From the NCBI RefSeq assembly GCF_030164465.1, contig NZ_JASNJE010000031.1:1-55893 (forward strand): a stretch of DNA of 55,893 bases, in the 5' to 3' direction. How positions within the stretch are numbered: position 1 is the stretch's first letter; each line of letters opens with the position of its first letter. The stretch comes from Sedimentitalea xiamensis. GTDB taxonomy: Bacteria > Pseudomonadota > Alphaproteobacteria > Rhodobacterales > Rhodobacteraceae. Below, piece by piece: positions 49,501 to 55,893 of this stretch. Below the pieces are notes generated by a model. It saw only the letters and a list, made by a program, of their open reading frames with translations, did no database searches and was not told the origin of the DNA. The translations under genes were made by a program, and so were the position numbers.

Positions 49501-50709
49501 ATGACCACTCGTCCTGACATGTACCGGTTCCACAATGGCGAAAAGGCGGTTCTGCCGTTTGAAACCGCCGAATACGAGGCCCGCATCGCCGAATTGCGCG
49601 AGCGCATGGACGCCGCCGGCGCCACCGCCGCCGTCTTCACCTCGATGCACAATATCGCGTATTATTCGGGGTTCCTCTATTGTTCCTTCGGGCGGCCCTA
49701 TGGGCTGGTCGTCACCGAAAGCGATTGCGTCACGGTTTCTGCCGGGATCGATGCGGGCCAGCCGTGGCGGCGCAGTTTCTGCGACAATATCACCTACACC
49801 GACTGGCAACGCGACAATTTCTGGCGCGCCGTGGGTTCTGTCACCGGCAAGGGCGGCGTCATCGGCTACGAGGGCGACCACCTGACCCTGATGCAGCGCG
49901 ACAAGCTCGAGGATTTCCTTGAACCGCTCACCATGGTCGATCTCTTCGAGACCACCATGCGCCAGCGGATGCACAAGTCGGAGGCCGAAATCGCGTTGAT
50001 CCGGCAGGGTGCGCAGGTGGCGGATGTGGGCGGCTATGCGATCCGCGATGCCGTCCGGGCCGGCGCCCGCGAGATCGACGTGGCGATGGCGGGGCGCGAC
50101 GCGATGGAGCTGGAAATCGCCAAACGCTTTCCCGACGCCGAATATCGCGATACCTGGGTCTGGTTCCAGTCGGGGCTGAACACCGACGGCGCGCATAACC
50201 CCGTGACCGGACGGAAGCTGGAACGCGGCGATATCCTGTCGCTGAACACCTTTCCGATGATTTCCGGCTATTACACCGCGCTCGAACGCACGATGTTCGT
50301 CCAGAGCGTCGATGACGCAAGCCTGAAGATCTGGCAGGCCAATGTCGCGGCGCATGAATACGGGATGTCGCTGCTGAAACCGGGTGCGAACTGTGCCGAT
50401 ATAACCAACAAGATCAATGCCTTTTTTGCCGAACGCGACCTGCTCCAATACCGCACCTTCGGCTATGGCCATTCCTTCGGCGTGCTGTCGCATTACTACG
50501 GCCGCGAGGCGGGTTTGGAACTGCGCGAGGATATCGATACCGTGCTGGAACCCGGCATGGTGATCAGCATGGAACCGATGCTGACCATCGCCCAGGGCCA
50601 GCCGGGCGCGGGGGGCTACCGCGAACATGACATCCTGGTGATCACCGAGGACGGGGCCGAGAACATCACCGGCTATCCCTACGGGCCGGAGTTCAACGTG
50701 GTCGGCTGA
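49501..50709 (+). CDS. Creatinase (creatine amidinohydrolase)
   Basis: This 402-residue protein has the full creatinase sequence pattern: NIAYYSGFLYCSFGRPYGLVVTE, AGIDAGQPWRR, DNITYTDWQRDNF, DTWVWFQSGLNTDGAHNPVTGRK (including the catalytic His of the pita-bread fold), FGYGHSFGVLSHYYGREAGLELREDIDTVLEPGM and GAGGYREHDILVITEDGAENIT. The enzyme hydrolyses creatine to sarcosine and urea. Length equals that of characterised creatinases. AAAGGAGGG precedes the ATG. No creatininase or sarcosine oxidase gene is in the window. It is a stand-alone gene between a hydrolase and a cupin gene. Confidence 0.94.
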   Translation: MTTRPDMYRFHNGEKAVLPFETAEYEARIAELRERMDAAGATAAVFTSMHNIAYYSGFLYCSFGRPYGLVVTESDCVTVSAGIDAGQPWRRSFCDNITYTDWQRDNFWRAVGSVTGKGGVIGYEGDHLTLMQRDKLEDFLEPLTMVDLFETTMRQRMHKSEAEIALIRQGAQVADVGGYAIRDAVRAGAREIDVAMAGRDAMELEIAKRFPDAEYRDTWVWFQSGLNTDGAHNPVTGRKLERGDILSLNTFPMISGYYTALERTMFVQSVDDASLKIWQANVAAHEYGMSLLKPGANCADITNKINAFFAERDLLQYRTFGYGHSFGVLSHYYGREAGLELREDIDTVLEPGMVISMEPMLTIAQGQPGAGGYREHDILVITEDGAENITGYPYGPEFNVVG

Positions 50710-50810
50710 GCCGCGCCGGGGACACCGGAAACGGGCTGTGCCATCCGTGCACATCCCGTGCATACCGCGTGCATACGCCATGCACCGACGCCGGAGCGCG
50801 GGCCGCCGGC

Positions 50811-51149
50811 TTACAACCGGATGACATAGTCCTTGCGGGTGGTTTCGATCACTTCCCAGGTGCCGGAAAACCCCGGCCGCAACACGAAACTGTCGCCCGC
50901 ACGCACCCTGTGGGCGACGCCGTCCGCATCGGTGATGACCGAATGGCCCGACAGGATCCGGCAATATTCCCATTCGTCATACTCGATCCGCCAGGCGCCG
51001 GGCGTCGATTGCCAGATGCCGCAATAGAGCCCGTCGCGTTCTTCCAGGTTCCAGGTCGTGAACACCGGGTCGCCCGAGATCAGGCGATCCGGGGCGGGGC
51101 GGTCGGTTTCGCCGGGGCCGGCCGGCGTGACGGGGCAATAAAGGGTCAT
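50811..51149 (-). CDS. Cupin-domain protein
   Basis: This 112-residue protein has a single cupin barrel (EYDEWEYCRILSGHSVITDADGVAHRVRAGDSFVLRPGFSGTWEVIE), related to the EutQ/ureidoglycolate-type DUF861 group. No clear metal-binding His pair is seen. Start at ATG 51149; the longer frame to 51209 overlaps the region upstream and has no ribosome site. It is convergent with creatinase, with 101 nt between, so it may or may not share its metabolism. Confidence 0.8.
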   Translation of the reverse strand: MTLYCPVTPAGPGETDRPAPDRLISGDPVFTTWNLEERDGLYCGIWQSTPGAWRIEYDEWEYCRILSGHSVITDADGVAHRVRAGDSFVLRPGFSGTWEVIETTRKDYVIRL

Positions 51150-51341
51150 CGGGCGCGGTATCCGGAGGGTTGCGGTCGATCCAGACTGCCGGAAAGACAG
51201 GCGGCGCACAATCCCGATCCGCGCAGACTATCCACGGGTTTGCCGGCAAAACCATGGCCGAACGACCGTCCTGTGACTTGCACCTTGACGCATTCTTTGC
51301 CATTGCCGGACCAAAGCTTTACCAAGGGCAGGACCTGTCGC

Positions 51342-53738
51342 ATGAAATTCACGCTTTCCTGGTTGAAAGACCATCTGGACACGCAGGCCAGCCTGGACGA
51401 GATCGTCTATGCGCTGACCGATCTTGGACTGGAGGTCGAGGAGGTTACGAACCCGGCGGCGCGTCTGGGCGATTTCACCATCGGCAAGGTGCTGCACGCC
51501 GAGAAACATCCCGAGGCGGACAGGCTGAAAGTGTGCAGGGTCGCGACCGACGAGGGCGAGATGCAGATCATCTGCGGCGCGCCGAACGCGCGGGAAGGGA
51601 TCACCGTGGTGGTGGCCAAGCCCGGCGTCTATGTGCCGGGTATCGACACCACCATCGGCGTCGGCAAGATCCGCGGCATCGAGAGCTTCGGCATGATGGC
51701 GTCCGAACGCGAGATGGAACTCAGCGACGAGCATGACGGCATCATCGAACTTCCCAGCGGCGAGATCGGCGACCGGTTCGTCGACTGGCTGGCGGAGAAC
51801 GATCCCGCCAAGGTCGATCCGGTGATCGAGATCGCCATCACCCCGAACCGCCCCGACGCGCTGGGTGTGCAGGGCATCGCGCGCGATCTTGCGGCGCGCG
51901 GCCTCGGGGTTCTGAAGGACCGCGACTACGACCCGGTGCCGGGGGATTTTCCCTGTCCGATCCCGGTGACGATCGATGCGGATACGCTGGACGGATGCCC
52001 GCTGTTCACCGGCCGGGTGATCCGTGGTGTCAGGAACGGCCATTCGCCGCAATGGTTGCAGGATCTGCTGCGCGCCATCGGGCTGCGCCCGATTTCCGCC
52101 CTCGTCGATATCACCAACTATTTCACCTATGACCGCAACCGCCCCCTGCACGTCTTTGACGCGGACAAGGTCGCGGGCGGGCTGCGGGTGCATCGTGCCG
52201 CCGGGGGCGAGACGCTCGCCGCGCTGGATGAAAAGCAATATACCCTCGTGCCCGGCATGATGGTGATTTCCGACGACACCGGGCCGGAAAGCCTCGCCGG
52301 GATCATGGGCGGAGAAGCGACCGGCGTGTCCGGGGACACGGTCGACGTGTTTCTGGAAAGCGCCTATTGGGACCATGTGCAGATCGCGATGGCGGGGCGT
52401 GCGCTGAAGATCAATTCGGACGCGCGATACCGGTTCGAACGCGGGGTGGACCCGGAATTCACGCTGGAAGGGCTGGAACTGGCGACCCGGATGATCCTGG
52501 ACATCTGTGGCGGCGAGCCCTCGGACGTGGTGATCGCGGGCAAGGTGCCGGATCATTCCCGCGCCTATCGCCTGGACGCGGCGCGGGTGCAGAGCCTTGT
52601 GGGCATGGACATTCCCGAAAGCGATCAGCGCCAGACGCTGACCCGCCTCGGGTTCCGGCTGGAGGGAAACCTGGCCCATGTGCCGAGCTGGCGTCCGGAT
52701 GTGCAGGGCGAGGCCGACCTCGTCGAAGAGGTGGCCCGCATCGCGTCGCTGACCCGGCTCGAGGGCCGTCCGCTTCCCCGGCTGACGCCGGGTGTGCCGA
52801 AGCCGGTGATGACGCCGATGCAGCGCCGCCAGCAGGCGGCCCGCCGGACCTGCGCGGCGCTGGGCTACAACGAATGCGTGAGCTATTCCTTCATCGACCG
52901 GGCCAGCGCGGCGCTGTTCGGCGGCGGCGGTGACGCCACGATGCTGGAGAACCCGATCAGTTCGGAAATGAGCCACATGCGCCCGGACCTGTTGCCAGGT
53001 CTCTTGCAGGCGGCGGCGCGCAACCAGGCGCGCGGGTTCATGGACCTGGCGCTGTTCGAGGTCGGCCCGGCGTTCCACGGCGGCGAACCCGAGCAGCAGC
53101 ACGACATGGTGACGGGCCTGCTGGTCGGGCGCACCGGCCCGAAAGACGTGCACGGCGCCGCGCGCCCGGTGGACCTGTTCGATGTCAAGGCCGATGCCGA
53201 GGCGGTTCTGGACGCGATCGGCGCGCCCGCCAAGGTGCAGATCCGGCGCGGCGCGCCCGAGTGGTGGCATCCGGGCCGGCATGGGCAGATCTGCCTGGGG
53301 CCGAAGAAGGTGCTGGGCGTCTTTGGCGAACTGCACCCGAAGGTCCTGGCGGCGATGGGCGTCAAGGGACCGGCGATGGCCTTTGCCGTCAGGCCCGCCG
53401 AGGTTCCGATGCCGCGCAACACCGGGGCGACCCGCGCGGCGCTGGAGTTGCGCGACCTGCAGGCGGTCGAACGGGATTTCGCCTTCGTCGTGGATGCCGG
53501 CGTCGAGGCGCTGGACCTGGTCAATGCCGCCGCCGGGGCCGACAAGACGCTGATCGAAAGCGTGCGGGTCTTTGACGAATTCATCGGCGGCAGCCTGGGC
53601 GAGGGCAAGAAATCCCTGGCCGTGACGGTGCGGCTGCAGCCGGTGGCGCAGACGCTCAGGGACGCGGATATCGACGCCATCGGCGCCAGGATCGTGGAGA
53701 AGGTCGGCAAGGCGGCAGGCGGCGTGCTGCGCGGCTGA
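51342..53738 (+). CDS. pheT: Phenylalanine-tRNA ligase beta subunit
   Basis: This 798-residue subunit starts with MKFTLSWLKDHLDTQASLDEI, a tRNA-binding OB domain (IGKVLHAEKHPEADRLKVCRV), B3/B4 editing (GVQGIARDLAARG, LYTPARGTVPDWR-like positions), B5 and a C-terminal FDX-ACB anticodon domain ending in the RLQPVAQTLRDADIDAIGARI segment. The ATG at 51342 has AGGA upstream; a longer frame from 50769 was rejected as a shadow. pheS is not adjacent, as it is not found within the window. Confidence 0.96.
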   Translation: MKFTLSWLKDHLDTQASLDEIVYALTDLGLEVEEVTNPAARLGDFTIGKVLHAEKHPEADRLKVCRVATDEGEMQIICGAPNAREGITVVVAKPGVYVPGIDTTIGVGKIRGIESFGMMASEREMELSDEHDGIIELPSGEIGDRFVDWLAENDPAKVDPVIEIAITPNRPDALGVQGIARDLAARGLGVLKDRDYDPVPGDFPCPIPVTIDADTLDGCPLFTGRVIRGVRNGHSPQWLQDLLRAIGLRPISALVDITNYFTYDRNRPLHVFDADKVAGGLRVHRAAGGETLAALDEKQYTLVPGMMVISDDTGPESLAGIMGGEATGVSGDTVDVFLESAYWDHVQIAMAGRALKINSDARYRFERGVDPEFTLEGLELATRMILDICGGEPSDVVIAGKVPDHSRAYRLDAARVQSLVGMDIPESDQRQTLTRLGFRLEGNLAHVPSWRPDVQGEADLVEEVARIASLTRLEGRPLPRLTPGVPKPVMTPMQRRQQAARRTCAALGYNECVSYSFIDRASAALFGGGGDATMLENPISSEMSHMRPDLLPGLLQAAARNQARGFMDLALFEVGPAFHGGEPEQQHDMVTGLLVGRTGPKDVHGAARPVDLFDVKADAEAVLDAIGAPAKVQIRRGAPEWWHPGRHGQICLGPKKVLGVFGELHPKVLAAMGVKGPAMAFAVRPAEVPMPRNTGATRAALELRDLQAVERDFAFVVDAGVEALDLVNAAAGADKTLIESVRVFDEFIGGSLGEGKKSLAVTVRLQPVAQTLRDADIDAIGARIVEKVGKAAGGVLRG

Positions 53739-53748
53739 GGGCGGTTTT

Positions 53749-53783
53749 CGCCTTCGGCGAGAGTATTTTTGGCAAGAGGAAAG
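53749..53783 (+). repeat. Hairpin plus GGCAAGAGGAA motif after pheT
   Basis: CGCC-TTC-GGCG (53749-53759) is followed by GAGTATTTTTGGCAAGAGGAAAG. The T-rich segment after the hairpin makes it a likely terminator of pheT. It shares the GGCAAGAGGAA core with the glcD-glcE intergenic copy. Confidence 0.65.
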
Positions 53784-53823
53784 CAGGGGCCGGCGCGCGC
53801 CGGCTCTCGTGGAAAGGAATGAC

Positions 53824-54285
53824 ATGACGTTGCAGGTCTATCTGTCCGGGGAAATCCATACCGACTGGCGGGAGCAGATCGTTGCCGGCGCCGAAGGTCT
53901 GGACGTGCGGTTTGACGGTCCGGTGACGGACCACGCGGCGAGCGACGATTGCGGGGTGGCGATCCTGGGGGCGGAGCCGGACAAGTACTGGCACGACCAC
54001 AAGGGCGCGATGGTGAACGCGATCCGCACCCGCAGGGGGATTTCGGCGGCCGACGTGGTGGTCGTGCGTTTCGGCGAGCAATACAAGCAATGGAATGCGG
54101 CGTTCGATGCCGGCTATGCCGCCGCGCTGGGCAAATCGCTGATCGTTCTCAACCCGCCGGCGCATCAGCACGCGCTCAAGGAGGTGCATGCCGCGGCCCT
54201 GGCGGTCGCCGAAGACCCGCGGCAGGTGGTCGAGATTCTGCGCTACGTGCTGACCGGCGCGCTGCCGGACCGGGATCGGTCCTAG
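53824..54285 (+). CDS. ytoQ: YtoQ-family protein
   Basis: This 153-residue protein has the YtoQ pattern: YLSGEIHTDWREQIVAGAEGLDVRFDGPVTDH at the start, then RRGISAADVVVVRFGEQYKQWNAAFDAGYAAALGKSLIVL and HALKEVHAAALAVAEDP at the end, a nucleoside 2-deoxyribosyltransferase-like fold. Its biochemical function is unknown. AAAGGA precedes the ATG at 53824; the earlier ATG at 53809 is less well placed. It follows pheT by 85 nt, separated by the terminator-like motif. Confidence 0.9.
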   Translation: MTLQVYLSGEIHTDWREQIVAGAEGLDVRFDGPVTDHAASDDCGVAILGAEPDKYWHDHKGAMVNAIRTRRGISAADVVVVRFGEQYKQWNAAFDAGYAAALGKSLIVLNPPAHQHALKEVHAAALAVAEDPRQVVEILRYVLTGALPDRDRS

Positions 54286-54682
54286 ATCATGGCGATCCGC
54301 GCCCCTGAAATGGGGTGCGGGACCATTTCATCGGCGGACGGGATGACCTTTCGGGAATCGGCAACCGGAATGTTCCGGGGGATTGCCGTTGCGGCTTCCG
54401 GCATGGCCCTTTCGCTTTGAACGGCGGAAATCCGGCACTACCCAGGAAACGGACGGCTTTTCAGGCGTGGCGGCGGTGTGCGAACTGCCCGGCATGCATG
54501 CAGGATGGCGGCGGCGAGGAGAACGCGCCTGTGGCCGCCGCCGCAAGTCCGGCCTGCCGAGGCGGATAGAGACGGGTCCGCGAAGCGGCAGTTCCCTTCG
54601 CGCGGATCGAAAAAGAACTTGTCATGGGTACGACCATTTTCTTTAACCGACGGGAACCGAAAACGAAGGAGCGAGAAGCAAC
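54286..54682. other. Intergenic region between ytoQ and mscS
   Basis: This 397-bp stretch holds no supported gene; short open frames here are shadows. An imperfect inverted repeat (TCCGCGAAG near 54578 with CTTCGCGCGGA near 54595) could form a stem-loop. The region immediately before the second MscS gene is AT-richer (TTCTTTAACC around 54640) and probably contains its promoter, although I see no convincing -35/-10 pair. Confidence 0.5.
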
Positions 54683-55489
54683 ATGCAGGACATTGTGGAG
54701 CAAATGGGCAGCTATACGCCGCTGTTGTGGAGCGCGGTCAAGGCGCTGGTGGTCATTGTCGTCGGATGGATCGTGGCCGGGACCGCCTCCGGCATGGTCC
54801 GCCGGCGGGTGAACGCGCATCCCGAGATCGACAAGACACTCGGCAATTTCGCGGCCAGCATGGTGAAATGGGTCATTCTGCTGATCGTGCTTGTCGCGGT
54901 CCTGGGCCTGTTCGGGATACAGGCGACGAGCCTTGTCGCGATGCTGGGCGCCGCCACGCTCGCCATCGGCCTGGCGTTGCAGGGCACGTTGAGCGACCTG
55001 GCGGCCGGATTCATGCTGATCCTGTTCCGGCCCTACAAGCTGGGCGACTACGTGGACATCGGCGGCACCTCCGGGACGGTGCAGGATCTGAACCTGTTCG
55101 TCACGGAACTGTCGACGCCGGACAATGTGCAGATCATCGTTCCCAACGGCCAGGCCTGGGGCGCGATCATCCACAACTATTCCCATCACGCCACGCGCCG
55201 CGTGGACCTGGTTTTCGGTATCGACTATGGCGACGACGCCGGTGCGGCGATGAAGGTCATTCTCGGCCAGGTCGCCGCGGACGGCCGGGTGATGGACGAT
55301 CCGGCCCCCTGGGTCCGGGTCACGAACCTGGGCGACAGCTCGGTGGACCTGACCCTGCGGGTCTGGTGCGCGGCGGCGGACTACTGGGACGTGAAATTCG
55401 ACCTGACCAAGGGCATCAAGGAAGCCTTCGACAAGGGCGGAATATCCATCCCCTATCCGCATTCCGTGGAAATTCAGAAAGCGGGCTGA
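54683..55489 (+). CDS. mscS: Small-conductance mechanosensitive channel MscS
   Basis: This 268-residue protein is the minimal MscS form: three membrane helices (LVVIVVGWIVAGTASG, LLIVLVAVLGLFG, and the pore ALLGAATLAIGLALQGTLSDLAAGF-like TM3), then a beta domain (FRPYKLGDYVDIGGTSGTVQDL, LSTPDNVQIIVPNG) and a C-terminal cytoplasmic domain ending GGISIPYPHSVEI. It opens under membrane tension to save cells from hypo-osmotic shock. AGGAG is 12 nt from the ATG, a long but usable spacing. The larger MscS gene at 37.6 kb has an extra N-terminal domain. Confidence 0.94.
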   Translation: MQDIVEQMGSYTPLLWSAVKALVVIVVGWIVAGTASGMVRRRVNAHPEIDKTLGNFAASMVKWVILLIVLVAVLGLFGIQATSLVAMLGAATLAIGLALQGTLSDLAAGFMLILFRPYKLGDYVDIGGTSGTVQDLNLFVTELSTPDNVQIIVPNGQAWGAIIHNYSHHATRRVDLVFGIDYGDDAGAAMKVILGQVAADGRVMDDPAPWVRVTNLGDSSVDLTLRVWCAAADYWDVKFDLTKGIKEAFDKGGISIPYPHSVEIQKAG

Positions 55490-55550
55490 CCCGTATTTCC
55501 GCACGAATTCACGGGTCCGGGATCGCGTTGCGCCCCGGTCCCGGTTCGGT

Positions 55551-55779
55551 TCAGGCCTTCAGCGCCGCGGATGGCGAAATCACATCCATCCCGAGGGCCT
55601 GCCCGACGGCAGGGTAGGTCAGTCTGCCGGCGTGAACGTTCAATCCGTGCAACAGGTGTTCATCCTCGGCGCAGGCCCGCCGCCAGCCCTTGTCGGCCAG
55701 CGCCAGCATGAAGGGCAGGGTCGCGTTGCCAAGCGCGATCGTCGATGTCAGGGCCACGGCGCCGGGCATGTTGGCGCCT
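55551..55779 (-). pseudogene. ald: 3' end of alanine dehydrogenase, interrupted by an insertion
   Basis: The visible C-terminal 75 or so residues ([56 protein letters not shown]) match the end of alanine dehydrogenase. Upstream, from about 55780, the sequence no longer resembles the enzyme and instead leads into a mobile element. The apparent upstream Met (55844) is inside that element. The N-terminal 290 or so residues should lie beyond the insertion, to the right of the window. The fragment would not be active alone. Confidence 0.8.
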
Positions 55780-55893
55780 TTTAAAGCATTTCGGGGAAAC
55801 CCTGAGTCGCTGGGGATTCCCTTGAGGGGTCGATTGTGATTCATCCTTTTCAGGAGGATGTTTCATGTCAGCACCACTGCCAGGCGCGCTTCG
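55780..55893 (+). mobile_element. Left end of an insertion sequence (IS630-like, tentative)
   Basis: The element begins at about 55780, where alanine dehydrogenase homology stops, next to a TA (55782-55783), the typical IS630 target. A probable terminal region with CATTTCGGGGAAACCC follows. A reading frame starts at ATG 55865 with AGGAGG seven nt upstream and gives MSAPLPGALR, a start that I associate with IS630-type transposases. The window ends 29 nt into that frame, so the right end and the terminal repeats cannot be verified. Confidence 0.62.
55865..55893 (+). CDS. Transposase start (partial)
   Basis: The first nine or so codons (MSAPLPGAL) after a strong AGGAGG ribosome site, truncated by the window edge. 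Taken as an IS transposase because it lies inside the element disrupting alanine dehydrogenase. Confidence 0.55.

Noticed and set aside
51228-53825. 865-codon minus-strand frame over pheT
   Set aside because: Antisense shadow; rich in Arg, His and Gln with no domain pattern.
54315-54646. Short open frames in the ytoQ-mscS gap
   Set aside because: No ribosome sites, biased composition and overlapping frames on both strands indicate chance openings in GC-rich DNA.
1-55893. CRISPR arrays or long tandem repeats
   Set aside because: No regularly spaced direct repeats were seen in reading the window.

Overview
The window looks like a high-GC alphaproteobacterial chromosome of the order Rhodobacterales. 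It carries the right-hand part of an integrated siphovirus-type prophage (1 to about 27592) followed by about 28 kb of host chromosome. The assignment rests on the gene content and order of the host half (a scattered leuC-leuD-leuB cluster, glcDEF, rsfS-rlmH, gabD, pheT, ytoQ) and on a hairpin-plus-GGCAAGAGGAA intergenic motif that I associate with this order. The genus is not determined. | Prophage, structural half (plus strand, 3-14074): the end of a beta-helix-like protein, a terminator, a fused prohead protease/major capsid gene with an apparent internal start for free capsid, head-tail joining and tail-terminator proteins, the tail tube, a tail-assembly chaperone with a canonical A AAA AAC -1 frameshift site, tape measure, two tail-tip proteins, a GNAT acetyltransferase, a 1346-residue J-like host-specificity protein, two small distal genes and an HTH-metallophosphoesterase. 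Terminase, portal, lysis genes and the left att site lie outside the window. | Prophage, early half: two divergent operons leave a 70-bp intergenic region (20620-20689). The leftward operon (20619 down to 14058) encodes an acidic partner protein, a DUF2800-type nuclease, a DUF2815-type ssDNA-binding protein, a family B DNA polymerase, a dNMP kinase and several small proteins. The rightward operon (20690-27570) encodes an SF2 helicase, HD hydrolase, VRR-NUC nuclease, two minimal DNA-binding regulators, two DNA methyltransferases (N4/N6 and C5), an excisionase-like protein and a tyrosine integrase. Many of these genes overlap by exactly 4 nt (ATGA or GTGA). The integrase end abuts the 3' end of a tRNA-Pro(CGG) gene, the probable attachment site. 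| Host half (27593-55893): tRNA-Pro; an EamA transporter; leuB; a LysR regulator divergent from an NAD-dependent epimerase; a secreted EEP-family protein coupled to leuD; an HdeD-like membrane protein; two decayed genes (a GNAT-like gene with two compensating frameshifts and a polysaccharide deacetylase with two in-frame stops); leuC; an MscS channel; rsfS and rlmH; the glycolate oxidase operon glcDEF behind a promoter whose -10 box sits inside an inverted repeat; a secreted trypsin-like protease; an Hsp20 gene with a sigma-32-type promoter and a possible ROSE-type thermometer; gabD; an arylformamidase-like hydrolase; creatinase; a cupin protein; pheT; ytoQ; a second MscS channel; and the 3' end of alanine dehydrogenase, which appears to be cut by an insertion sequence that runs off the right edge. 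| The most interesting material is the compact expression logic of the prophage (internal capsid start, -1 frameshift, a second long reading frame over the C5 methyltransferase, chains of 4-nt overlaps), the acetyltransferase inside the tail operon, and the regulatory signals of glcDEF and hsp20.
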